From the NCBI GenBank assembly GCA_006937955.1, contig SSNP01000025.1:275766-339765 (forward strand): a DNA stretch of 64,000 nt. The letters run 5' to 3'. The notes under the pieces are model-generated. The model worked only from the letters and a program-made list of their open reading frames with translations, ran no database searches and was not told the origin of the DNA. Below are positions 22,246-32,927 of this stretch, piece after piece. The stretch's first letter is position 1; the number at the start of each line of letters is the position of its first letter. The translations under genes and the position numbers were made by a program. The DNA is from Pachypanchax playfairii (Eukaryota; Chordata; Actinopteri; Cyprinodontiformes; Aplocheilidae).

Positions 22246-24526
22246 GTAAGTTCAATGGCCTCACTAACTCGAGACAGAACAGATGGTCCAGACTCTAGTA
22301 GTTATAAGTCAACAGATCAAACCAAGTCTTTAAAACTTAAGGTGCTATGTTATGCTTTCAAATGAAATCATATCCAGCTCCAAAAGACATTTGAAAAACA
22401 AAATTAAAAAGGAAAACAGTGAAGAATATTCATCAGATGGTTCTCAGGAGCATTAGAAACAGTGTAACACTTCCATTTATTTTGAAAATGACCATGAACA
22501 TTAAAATATTCTGTTGTCTCTGTCTTTCAGTCAAAACATAGAAATATAACATTTATTGAAACTCAGCTCAGCTCAGGTTCCTGACCAGCTACTGCTTCAA
22601 AATCCAACATGGATAAAACAAACTGTTATTTAAAAAATAATAATCCAAAACTAAAATATGAAATGACACACTGTTAGAACATGAAATAAACAGTAAAGTC
22701 ATTAACTCCACAGATTTTTTTATGGCATTGACGTAACAGGAACATCATGAAAAATGGCATCAGGAAAAGCCCTGCACAGGTGTAACTATTAGCATTAACG
22801 ATGTTTCTGTTCCATTACGGCTCCCAGTTTAGTGAAGCTCCATGTACAAAACAAATGCTTGACACCTGAACAGAAGGCATCTGTTTTCCTGTTAATTACA
22901 CCTGCACACAAGCTCCATTGTAGCTGTGTAAGAAGCAGCGAAGAGCAAAAGGGCACAAAACTTAGTTTACTACTTTTTGTCAGCCAGAAATTATGAGACA
23001 CACTCAGAGAAAACAGTTTCACCATTATCTTCATTAATAAAGCTTTTTTTTTCCTGACATGGGGTTCGACAGATCTCACCTCTCATCCATAAATAGATTT
23101 TTATTGCTTCATGTTATGATGTAATGCTTCTTGGCTTGTTTGACTTCTAACTCTGTGATTGGTTCTTTTTTGTTCAGTCTTCACTGTAACATCAGCATAC
23201 GAGCGACTGCTTTGTGCTTTTTGTTATCTCTAAAGTGCATCAGGTTGAATTTCCCTCTTTATTTCTTCCTGTATATTTAATAAAGCTCACCTGTAACAGA
23301 GAATGTACGGCGTTCCTCCACTTTATAGATAGGATTTCACACTTTAGGGCTCTTTCTGTGTTATCAAATACTTTCTGGTTAATGATGATAAGAAAGATGA
23401 AAGGACTGGAGGGGGCGGAGTCCAACTCAAACTCATGGTATCAGAATAACACACATTGGATGTGTCATTAGTTCCATCATGCAATGAATCATGTTCAGCT
23501 TAATCTAATAGCCTCGATGCATGACCGCCATCTTGCTGGCTGTGTCACATTCCCTCCCTTTTCCCACAATGCCTATAACCATATCTCTCCCTCTCTAAAG
23601 ATATCTCTCACCTTACAGATGCTGATTAATCTACAAAGAACTATGATTAGAGCAGCTGGAAAATTAATTATTACTGGCTTCTTGCTATGCCACGCCCTCC
23701 ACGCCATTGACAGCCAGAACATTAAAGATCACAATGGGGTGACAGTGAAGCTGGTGACTATCAAATAGTTAATTTTCATGCCGTAAAGCAGAAAAATTCA
23801 GTGCAAGAATCTTCCCTGACCTTTACTTCAGAACATATTTAGTAATTTTGACTTTTATCGAGAATTCCCATAAAGGCCGCTCTTCCCCTCAAAGCATAAA
23901 AATGTTTATTCATGTGTGTCTCTCACTGAGAATATTCCAGTTTGTGTTTTTAATACCACAAAGCCTCCATGTCTTCTGCATTATTTTATTATAATTCTAT
24001 CAGGTCATCAGAAGGGTCTTTTTGTGTTCTTGTGCTGAAGTATTGACCAGTAAGTGAAAGTTCAACAGCCATGCGTAATTTTATTAACATGCATTTAGAC
24101 AAAAAAATAGGTTCTACTAATTCTACTTTTTACTTAAGTATTGAAAGGCACTGTGTTTACAGTAACATAATGATCTAGTGAAATTATTCTGGTTTAGGTA
24201 TTCACAAATAACAATTTGCATAATTTTTATCCTTTAAAATTAAAAAGAAAAAAAACATTGAAGCCCAGATACATTGTCTTATTTTTCACAGCCAACATAA
24301 ACCCAATGCTTTTCTCCAGGGCAGACAATAGGATGGGAACATCATCTGCTTTTCACTTCCTTTATTAAAATTCTTAATAAACAAGCCTTCTCCTCTGTTT
24401 CTGAAGGCTGTTTTTTATTGGGCTGGACCACTTCACAGAGGGTCCAGAAGCAGGGAAAATAAATGCTCAAACATAAACAAAAAAATATTCTGAAATCAAA
24501 ATGTTCATTTTAAGAACTCTTTAAGG
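22246..24526. other. intron 2, proximal part: no recognisable feature
   Basis: AT-rich intron. ORFs such as 22795-23079 minus and 23484-23768 plus show no known protein signature. Confidence 0.45.
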
Positions 24527-24729
24527 TTGTGTTTCTCCATTCTAGTCCTTGAGTTTCACTGACCTCCATGTTTCAGATGTTTTCCTGCTTCAACACACCT
24601 GATTTCAGTTGATGGATGAATAATATGTTTCTGCTGAACTGCAATCACAACAATCAGGTGTGTTCAAGAAGGAAAACATCTTAAACATGCAGGTCTGGGA
24701 TACTTCAGTACTGGAACGGAGAATCACGA
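24527..24729. mobile_element. foldback (hAT-like, non-autonomous) element with likely 8-bp target duplication
   Basis: The ends form an imperfect inverted repeat: GTGTTTCTCCATTCTAGT on the left, and the reverse complement of the right end reads GTGATTCTCCGTTCCAGT (15 of 18). Interior motifs CTCCATGTTTCAGATG and CTTAAACATGCAGGTCTGGG match the copies at 2815 and 3295. Flanks CTTTAAGG (24519-24526) and CTTTAAAG (24730-24737) agree at 7 of 8 positions. Confidence 0.75.
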
Positions 24730-26671
24730 CTTTAAAGGATAAAAAACAGATTCGTTTGCTGATTTTTTTCTTTTTCGGGGTTCTTCGCTTCTGTTCTGTT
24801 ACACTGTTGGTCCCAGTTTCTGCTTGGACTGTCCTGTTATAGTTAGATTACTTTGGAGGGAGGGAATAGACTAGTGTTATCAGTTTATTTTCCGTCTATT
24901 TCAAGGTATTTATTTAAGAATTGCAATTGAAAGCAGTTCATGTAAATACACACAACAGACACAAGTAAATATCTAAATTCAGACAGGTCTGTATAAAACA
25001 ATTGAAATAATAAATGTTATTTTACTGAAATACTTTTTTCCTTCAACATTGACCTTGTCCTGCCTTGTATCGTGTTGTTTTGTAATGCTTTGCCTTGGAA
25101 TTAAAAAGTTAAAATTTGCTCATGAATCATAAATCAAATTAAAAAAATGAAGCCCTGAAGCACTTTAGATGTCTAGAATTTAAGTTAGAAAGTTAAAGTT
25201 GTTTCAAATAGTCAAACTTTTATTGTTATTCATTTATAAGAGAGTTTAAGGATCAAGAACATGTAATTAAAAATCATTAGTGAGTTAAATGCTTTAAACA
25301 AATCCAAGGACAGAAAAGTGAGAATACCTTTCTGTGTTTGAAATAAAAACAGTTTGTGTTCCAGAGTGGGGGTGTTTCTAACAACCATAACCTTCTGAGG
25401 CTGATTTGTTTTCCTGGCTCGATCTGCATTGTCAATCTCAAATTCTAATCTGAGAAAATAAAATAAATACATAAAAATAAACTGTTGTAAACTCTTACTG
25501 GAAAACAACAGATGAACACTTGTGTATTTTGGCACACTTAATGCATTTTTCCAATACTGTGATTCACAGGTGGTACGACGCCAGATACAGTAAAACTTCA
25601 CAATCTGTTTTGCACACTTGCTCTTCGTTCGGAGCACCGTGATAAAAGCTGATAATTGCATCAGATCCTCACTTAGAGGTAAAAAAAAATCTGTTAGAAA
25701 TACTGTAACACCGCTAAAGAGAGAGACGTGAAAGACTGAACTTCAAATGTCTGCAGTGCCTTCAGAACATTATAAAACTTTTATATAAGTAAACTTCTAA
25801 TAAAAAGTCCCAGTTTCATCTAACATGCTTCTATATAAATATGATTGTGACAAGTTGTGAACTGTCAAACAGTTTAAAACACACATTATTTAAAGAAATG
25901 GATTTGTGTGATGTTCTCCTTTCACTCATGATCTGTTATTTCCTGATTTTTTCCCAAGTAATTGTATTTACCTTTAAGTGTGAAATATATTTGTACTTCA
26001 TTTCATAAAATACAATTTTCAAAAAGGTTTTATTGTGTCTACTCAGGTGGACAACATGTGTTTTGACTATAACACATGTATTTATATAGCTTATTATTAT
26101 CCCATTACTCTTGACATATATAAAAATACCTATGGAGGGACACTGGAGTTCAAGGTGGTGGCTTATGTGCAAAAAATAAAACAAAATCCCCCTTTATGTT
26201 GGAAGAAAACAATTTTAGAATAGTTGTCCATCATGGTAATGCATGAAAGGGTTAAGTTCTTTATCTGCATTAAACGGCTCTTAGTTTGAACCGTCAGGGT
26301 GGAATTCTAATCAAGATACAAAGCTGAAAAAATTCCCATACAGACCATCAGAACAGCATATTTTATACCATCTACTTTTAATCTGAGCAAATATTAAACA
26401 GTTTTTAAATTTTGTGAATTTAATGCCTTTTTTAACAGTTAAAAACAATTAAACAATCTTTTTAAAATGGCATTAGAAATTTTCATTGACTATAATGTCA
26501 AAAATTACAAACCAAACAACCCCTCAATCGACCTGCTAATATAACTACTGCTGAACTTGAGTAACCTTTGCTACTCAAGCATTTTTCAGAGCAGATTAGC
26601 AGATTTTTTTCAACACAAAGAACAAAGACTTGTGATGTTCTGATGTAGAATAAGTTTTAGTTTTGTACTCT
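24730..26671. other. intron 2, middle part: no supported gene
   Basis: A 143-codon minus-strand ORF (25230-25661) is near the length limit expected by chance in 64 kb and is discussed in the findings. Confidence 0.4.
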
Positions 26672-26956
26672 AGGCTTTCTGCATGGAGAATGCATGTTCT
26701 CACCGTGCATGCTGGGTTCATACAGGGACTCCTGTTTCCTCCTGCAAACCAAAAACATTAGGTGAATATGCAACTCTAAATTAGCTTTAGGTTTCAGCAT
26801 GTGTGTGAATGGTTGTTTGTCTATGTGGCCCTGTGATGAACTGGCATACTGTCCCGGATGTAACCCCGCTTCTCGCTCGGTGACAGCTGGAGATAGGCAC
26901 CTGCCCCCCCCCGGGGACCCTTCAAAGAAACAAGCGGGTAATGAATAGATGGATAG
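26672..26956 (+). repeat. 5'-truncated SINE-like copy
   Basis: It begins at GGCTTTCTGCATGGAGAATG, without the pol III head, and continues through GCAACTCTAAATTAGC, GTGATGAACTGGCATACTGT and GACAGCTGGAGATAGGCACC to a short GAATAGATGGATAG tail. Confidence 0.8.
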
Positions 26957-28062
26957 TTCACTGATGAAACACACTGTTTGATGTTTGACCATTCTGGCAG
27001 CTGCTTTCTTTGTTTGAAAATTTGAAAACTTTTTACTACATGTTCAAGTTAGAAAAAACTCATTCATAGAGTTCTAATCATTGGCAGGTCCAAAGCTTGT
27101 GGCTTAAATGTAACAGGACAACTGTTTGTTTCTCTGTATTTATTCTTTCTTACACAAATCTGAAAATAAAATGCTCAAATAAACTTAAATGTGCTGTACT
27201 GGCTGTCTGGCTCAGATGGCCACTGTGTCTCTCCAGCTGCATGACATGTTTACTCTGTTATTTGTAACTTGTTCTTATTCACTGAGAATTACTTGCACCT
27301 CTCCGTGAGCAATGTGTTGGTTTTTTCTGCAGTGATTCTGTTTGTTAGTTTTTTTCCTTTTTCAGGACACATTTCCAGCTTTTCTGCTCTCTTTTTGTGC
27401 TGCTGCTTGTCCCTGTTGTGCAGGTTTGGTCTACACACTGTACACAAGAGGATTAGATGCTTTTCCCTTCTTGTCTCCTCGCTCTGCCTTTAATCCGCTC
27501 CCCAGCTCTCTCCTGCTGCCTTTCCCTGCCCGTTGTTGCCATGCTGCTGCATCACACTCTGATCATATGCAGCTTGATGGCTAAATGATAAAGAGTTTAC
27601 TGGCTGCAAGGAGGAGGATGGAAGTTTCTGCTTTATCACTAACTGAAATGACTATTGGCAGAATTGAAAAACAAAAAGGTTTCTTATGATTTGTATTAAC
27701 ACATAAACATGACATCATTCACAGAGTAAACCAGGCCATCATTTAAAACCATCCTCTGTAAGAGCTATGACTTTAAAACACTTATTTATTCCTGTGTATT
27801 TATTTGTCATATTTGATTCTTTAAGCATGTTTAGCATATTTAATTAGATATTTGTAAGGATGCCTTTTGAACTAGGGAGAACACATTTTCCAAATCTTCT
27901 TACAGCTGCAAAATCAAAACAATTAGAAAATATATTGTTAACGTTTGCAAAGACGACTGGGTTTACAGGGTGGATGAACGTGTTTGTTTGGTGAGAGCAA
28001 TTAATCTTTAATGGGTTACAAAAAAACGTGAAATATTGATTATTTATGTTTGTATTTGCGGG

Positions 28063-28165
28063 AATAAATTGGAGTCCCTGGAGGAAACCCACGTATGACA
28101 AGGGAGAACATGTAAACTCCATGTGGGGGGGTTCCAGCTGCGTTTCGAACTAACTGCACTGCAGT
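28063..28165 (-). repeat. SINE-like fragment, minus orientation
   Basis: GGAGTCCCTGGAGGAAACCC and GGGAGAACATGTAAACTCCA are reverse complements of the family's body. Only about 100 bp are recognisable, next to the candidate conserved block at 28170. Confidence 0.6.
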
Positions 28166-28169
28166 TTAA

Positions 28170-28620
28170 AGAAAACACCAGCTTGCCTGACAAAGCAAGC
28201 CCTTTAAAGAAATCAAGGATAGATCTGTATTTCCGCTGAAGGTTGTGATTAATGTTGATATTTTTTGCTTTCGTAATTGGAGTTGAAAACCATTAGACCT
28301 CTGGATGCAGGGTGGAAGACAGAGGGCTGAAAATTTAACTGCTACAAATTGATCCATGATTGAATCTTAATTACCATTAGCCGAAAAGATTGTGCAAAGC
28401 TGTTTATAGTGTTTTTGGAGCCCAGATAAGTCAGTTAGCTCATCGGCTGAGTGCTTACTGTAGCAAAAGAAACAACCGTAATAGCTTGATTATTAAATTA
28501 GGAAACTCCAACAGAACTGTTGACTGGAATCATTCTGTACTTTATGCTCCACTCTGTAATCGATTATTTATGACTTTTCGGTGAGAAACATCTTTCTTTG
28601 TGACGCACTATAGAGTAGGC
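28170..28620. promoter_or_regulatory. candidate conserved non-coding element in intron 2
   Basis: This is non-repetitive, compositionally balanced DNA with dense potential factor sites (TTGTGATTAATG, TTCGTAATTGGAG, TCTTAATTACCATTAG, CTGTAATCGATTATTTATGA) and low homopolymer content compared with its surroundings. That texture is typical of deeply conserved vertebrate non-coding elements. Conservation itself cannot be seen from one sequence. Confidence 0.25.
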
Positions 28621-31600
28621 AAAATTTTTAAAACGCCTTTAATTTCACTATGCTTCGTTTCCAATGAGCCAGACTTTTTAAATCTTTAATCGTGGTCTTG
28701 ATCAGTTGTTTTACAGGCTTTCTGGAAGTCTTTCAAAGTTTTCCTTTAGATGGTGACAGTATAGTGCACAACATTTGTTTTAAAAATAAGAAAGTGGACC
28801 AACGATGTTATTTTTGTTATTTTTTCATAGATTCAGGTAACAAACAAATGGAAAAACAGTGTCTATGTGACAGGCTGCTGTTGATAAGGAGCCTGACGAT
28901 CAAATTTAAGATTTCTTTTATAAGTTGTCTGATATGTCTCAGGCTCATCTCCTGAGTTTAGAAGCCATTTCATGTCTAAATGGTTCAGGGTTCAGAGTTG
29001 GGTCACTTAACAACAATAAATATTTCTCTGAAAATGATCAGGTACTGGACTAAAAATACCCCAAATAAAAGGTAATCTTCAGCAAGCCTGAGATGTTGAT
29101 CAAGATTATTACAAGAAGGTCTGACCCATGAACTAGACTATTACACAGTACTGTACACAAATAAGCTCCGTGGGCTTAAGTAAAATATATTATTTTGTTG
29201 TTTAGTGGCATAATTTCATCAGATTAACAGTGTGTCAGGTTCAGCAGCCTCTGTTGTGCCTCCTGCTGTTCTGAGTCTCGTCTGGCAGTGCCATGTTGTG
29301 CTGTGTCGGGCTTGGCACTAAAGCACGGGGGTGCAGATGGTCTTACATGTGATGTAGTTGGAGGTCCAGAGCTGTACCCCAGCAGGGACCTTGGCAACTG
29401 ACAGGCTTGGCTCAATGTCCTGGATGGGACTCTGACAGCGACAGCTATAGGACGGACCACCCAGGTGTCAGCCAGACAGAGTCTCTATCTTTCTTCCAGC
29501 CCCCTCAGCCAGATGTTTCATCACTGCAGCTGTTTCACTGCCACCATAACAGACAGAAACCCAGTACACATGAGGCTCAAAGTGTTTCAAGCAGATTTCT
29601 TTATAGTACAATATCTTGATTTCTAAGTTTTACTGAAGTTTTTCTGCTGTTTGCACATTTTTGTACCTGCTTGTAACAGACACTCTGAAGTGCACCAGAC
29701 AGATTCGTACTGACAACTTCAGCTTTAAAGCTGAAACTCCTTTTAAGATACTGATGATCTGAGTAGTTGTACTATATAAGCTTTGTAGTGGATCTACACA
29801 AGCATGTGCCAGCACATTGGAGAGATGGATTTGATGGACTAAGACAGGTTGAAGCCAAACTGCAACAGTGCAGGTTTTTTTTCTTGCGTTATTCACACTG
29901 TTGTTGCTGGAGAGGTTATCAGTATCACTGTCACTCTTAACCAACTCTCGTCAGGTTTTAGCACTGAGAGATTCATCAAAACTTCGAAGATCAGCTCACA
30001 CTGTTATTGATGATATAAAAAAAAGGAAGACAGGGGAAAGTGACAGGAGCTGGAAAAGGCATTTATTTCAAGCAGCCTTTGCCTCTCTGCTGGCTGGGCA
30101 CTCCACCGTTAGTCAGCACTCCCACCGCTTTGCCAGCTCAGCTTTTATTCTGTGCCCTGGAAATTGAGTTTTGCTGGCCCTGTAATGTACTCAAAACTAC
30201 ATCTGCAACTGACTGATAAATCTACGCTTTGTTGCGCCTGACGGATGGCCGTGAAAATTAAAGTTCACCACACTATATTGCTGTGTCAGGATGAAGGTCA
30301 TTTTGGATTTCTCGGCTTCTTCTCTCAGGGTGACGCCATAATGACCATTCTGTCTCAGAAACCAGATGTGAACCTTGAGCGTGTTTTAAGTCCACTCTGC
30401 TGATTGAGTTGACATTTTTAGATTGTTTTGTTCCACCTCTGTATCTCCTGCTGTTTAAGCAGACAGGCCTTCTTCTGATGTGTTAGTTTATTTGCAACAG
30501 GATAATATCTTTAAATCCACAAAGTCCTGTTTGTTTGTGTTACATTCATCAGCATATTGTTTGGGTTTTCAGTCAACTTGATAAATACCACAAGATATTT
30601 TTGATTGCTGAAACACAGTCAGAATCAGACACTCTGGAGACACATTTCAGACAGTCAACAAGGCCTAGACCAGGAAACCTTCACAGAAATGCCACAAGAC
30701 CTTCCCCTCCACATCTCTTTCCTCTTGTTCCACACTCAGTTCTCCTATAGTTATTCAGCGAATTGTAGTTCCTCTCTTTCTATTTGCCGACCATGTTACT
30801 GCGCTCCACATTGTGCTGCCTCTGGGGATCTTGGGCAGGCAGGAGTAGCGGCCCCGGTCAGGTCCAGAGAGAGCCGATAACCTTTTGCTGTTGCTTTAGC
30901 ACACTGTGTAAAGAACAATCAGTGCTTATCAGCTTCGACTTTAGATGAATGCTAATCCAACATTGTGCAGTCAGCCTGCAGTAGGAGAATGAGAACATCA
31001 CCAGCTCACACTGTGACAACCGGATGACTGCTGCTAACAAATAACTTAAAAAAGACTCAGAGGAAGGATTTACGTTGTCAAACTGTTCTGTAATCCTCCA
31101 CCTATAATCTATGTTTTATAAATGTTCTGAAAATATTTTTCAGGTTTATCCTCCAGATGTTGAATAAAGTGTTAAAACTGCATAAGATATGGAAATAAAT
31201 CTATTCCGAAGTAAATGAATCTAAAATAATGAGTTCAGTATGTATTTTTACTGGATGTACCTTAGTTTCAAACTTGGACACAATTCTAGGTTGATAAAAA
31301 ACACTAACAAGATGTCTTATTGAATCCAGAGATCTTTTACATGAGTGTTTACAGGTGAGGAGGGTGCAGCTGTAAATGTAAACAGAGTTGCTTGAAGCTC
31401 CCTGAAGTCTCATAAATGTGTTTAAATAGGACTTCAGCCAGCTGGGGCTAAAAAATAAAAGTCTAGAAATAATATATATATATGGGGTGCAGAGTTAGAA
31501 AAAAGTGGCTAGACATGTGCAACACATTTCTGACTGAGAATATTATCATTGGTCATTACTACAAAATGTCTGTCTGATCAGTTAGAAGTGACTAAGAGTG

Positions 31601-32755
31601 GCATCATGTGGGGAAGACTAAACAAAACACAGATTTAGGTTTCCAGTGTTTTGTTTGACTGTTTTTAGGGTCGGTGCTAAATCAGTAAATCACTATGTTT
31701 GAGAGCACAGATAAGTTATTTTGGCAGGAAGCTTCAACCGATGAGGTCAGATAAACCCTAAACTTCAGAGTTTAAATTCGGATCTGATTCGATGTAAACT
31801 ATTAATTGTTCAGTGGGTTTAATATGTCTAGTTTTTTTACACAGTGGTTGATTAGCGATCGTTGCTCGTGCAGGCGCATACTGTGTGAATGAAAGATAGG
31901 CATGTGAGTAAAAACATGTTTTCTGGGGGTCTTTATTTATCAGCTATCAGCTGACCCAATTTTTAGAAATTGGGTCAGCTGATAATTGAGTTGCCTGTTG
32001 AGAAAGCCCTAATCAGCTGACCTCCAGTCTTTGCTGTAGCTTTAAAAACAACCTAGAATTAAAAATGTGATAAGTAGAGAAACACAAAGATAGATACTGT
32101 AAATGACATGTTTGTGTTTAATTCTGAATATTTAAGCTGGGCTTCAGAAATAAAAGATTAACTGGAAAAAATATTTCTCAAGAGTTTATCAATATCATTT
32201 AAAATGTATGTGGTATACGAACACCCCTCCCTCTGGAAAAAAAGAAAAAACCTCACTAAAACTTTGTTATTGATTGTAAAAGTGCAAGTTTTCAGTTCTT
32301 AGTGTGTGTATTTGGAATCTTGCACTCTGGTTACAACCTTCAGAAGAACTGTTAACCTTGAAGTACTTAACAATGTTGCAATATAAAATGTTTATTTTTG
32401 TCTAGATTTCCCCTTAAAGAAATAACAAGTTGGAGGGGTAATTATTTTCACAAAATGTCAAAAGGAAAAAAAGGAAAAGTCTTCTTTCTATTTAAATGCT
32501 ACGAAAGCTAGCATTAGCAACAGAGTAATTTATGGTGTGCCATCTGGTCTGTAAAGGTTAATACCACAGGCAATTCAGACAAGCAAGTTCAACAAGAACA
32601 TTATTAAAATACTGCAGGATTTGAGACACATCTGCTTCTGAGGAAACTCTTCAGTCTGCTGAGTTCAGAAAAGGACAATGCAGTCTGTTCCAGAAAAAGT
32701 TGACATTTGGAAGTCTCTCTTTGGCTTTGTCAATCTGTCTAACTCGTCTATTTGC
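28621..32755. other. intron 2, distal part: one perfect hairpin, no other supported feature
   Basis: Apart from the inverted repeat at 31943-31986, I see no repeat boundary or exon. A GC-richer patch (29224-29560) has ORFs on both strands without recognisable domains. Confidence 0.4.
31943..31986. repeat. perfect 18-bp inverted repeat (hairpin) with 4-bp loop
   Basis: TATCAGCTGACCCAATTT, loop TTAG, then AAATTGGGTCAGCTGATA (31945-31984), perfectly paired. A further copy of the half motif, AATCAGCTGACC, lies at 32011-32022. There is no T-run after it on either strand to suggest a pol III terminator. It could be a recent inversion-duplication, a MITE remnant or a structured RNA element. Confidence 0.9.
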
Positions 32756-32781
32756 CCTCTTTGTCTTTTCACCCCCCTCAG
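32756..32781 (+). promoter_or_regulatory. tafa5: splice acceptor of tafa5-like exon 3
   Basis: A long pyrimidine tract (CCCTCTTTGTCTTTTCACCC, CCCTCAG) precedes the cut after 32781. The cut gives T|CG (serine) and restores the family order VD-x-RI. Confidence 0.85.
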
Positions 32782-32909
32782 CGCGAATTGTGCGGAGCCG
32801 TCAGTGGTGTGAGATGGCTCCCTGCCTGGAGGGGGAGGTCTGCAGCCTCCTGTTCAACAGATCTGGCTGGACCTGCACCAGAGGCAGTGGTCGCATCAAG
32901 ACCATCACG
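32782..32909 (+). CDS. tafa5: tafa5-like coding exon 3: C-terminal cysteine-rich half
   Basis: The acceptor CACCCCCCTCAG precedes CG, which completes a serine codon with the last T of exon 2. The exon then encodes RIVRSRQWCEMAPCLEGEVC, followed by SLLFNRSGWTC and a tail ending GRIKTIT. It holds the last four cysteines (WCE, PCLEG, VCS, WTC) and a conserved N-glycosylation sequon, NRS. From memory I count about 14 of 43 residues different from human TAFA5, so it is less conserved than exon 2. The end is ambiguous. ACG|GTAATT can act as a donor, or the frame can continue VIYTT to a TGA at 32925-32927, giving a 130-residue protein. Human TAFA5 ends TTTVS. Confidence 0.94.
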
Positions 32910-32927
32910 GTAATTTACACGACGTGA

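Larger units (their letters stand above)
6740..32927 (+). other. tafa5: tafa5 (fam19a5)-like gene, promoter to last recognised coding exon
   Basis: This is a split gene for a TAFA5-type secreted chemokine-like protein. Three exons (7518-7614, 22096-22245, 32782-32909) have GT donors and AG acceptors and compatible phases (1 and 1), and together give about 125 codons before the uncertain C-terminal tail, close to the 125 or 132 residues I recall for human TAFA5 isoforms. Intron 1 is about 14.5 kb and intron 2 about 10.5 kb. The mature part keeps eight cysteines and lacks the CC pair of TAFA1-4, which points to TAFA5. Teleosts often retain two copies of such genes, and I cannot tell which one this is. 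An alternative first exon, as in mammals, may exist but was not found. Confidence 0.93.
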
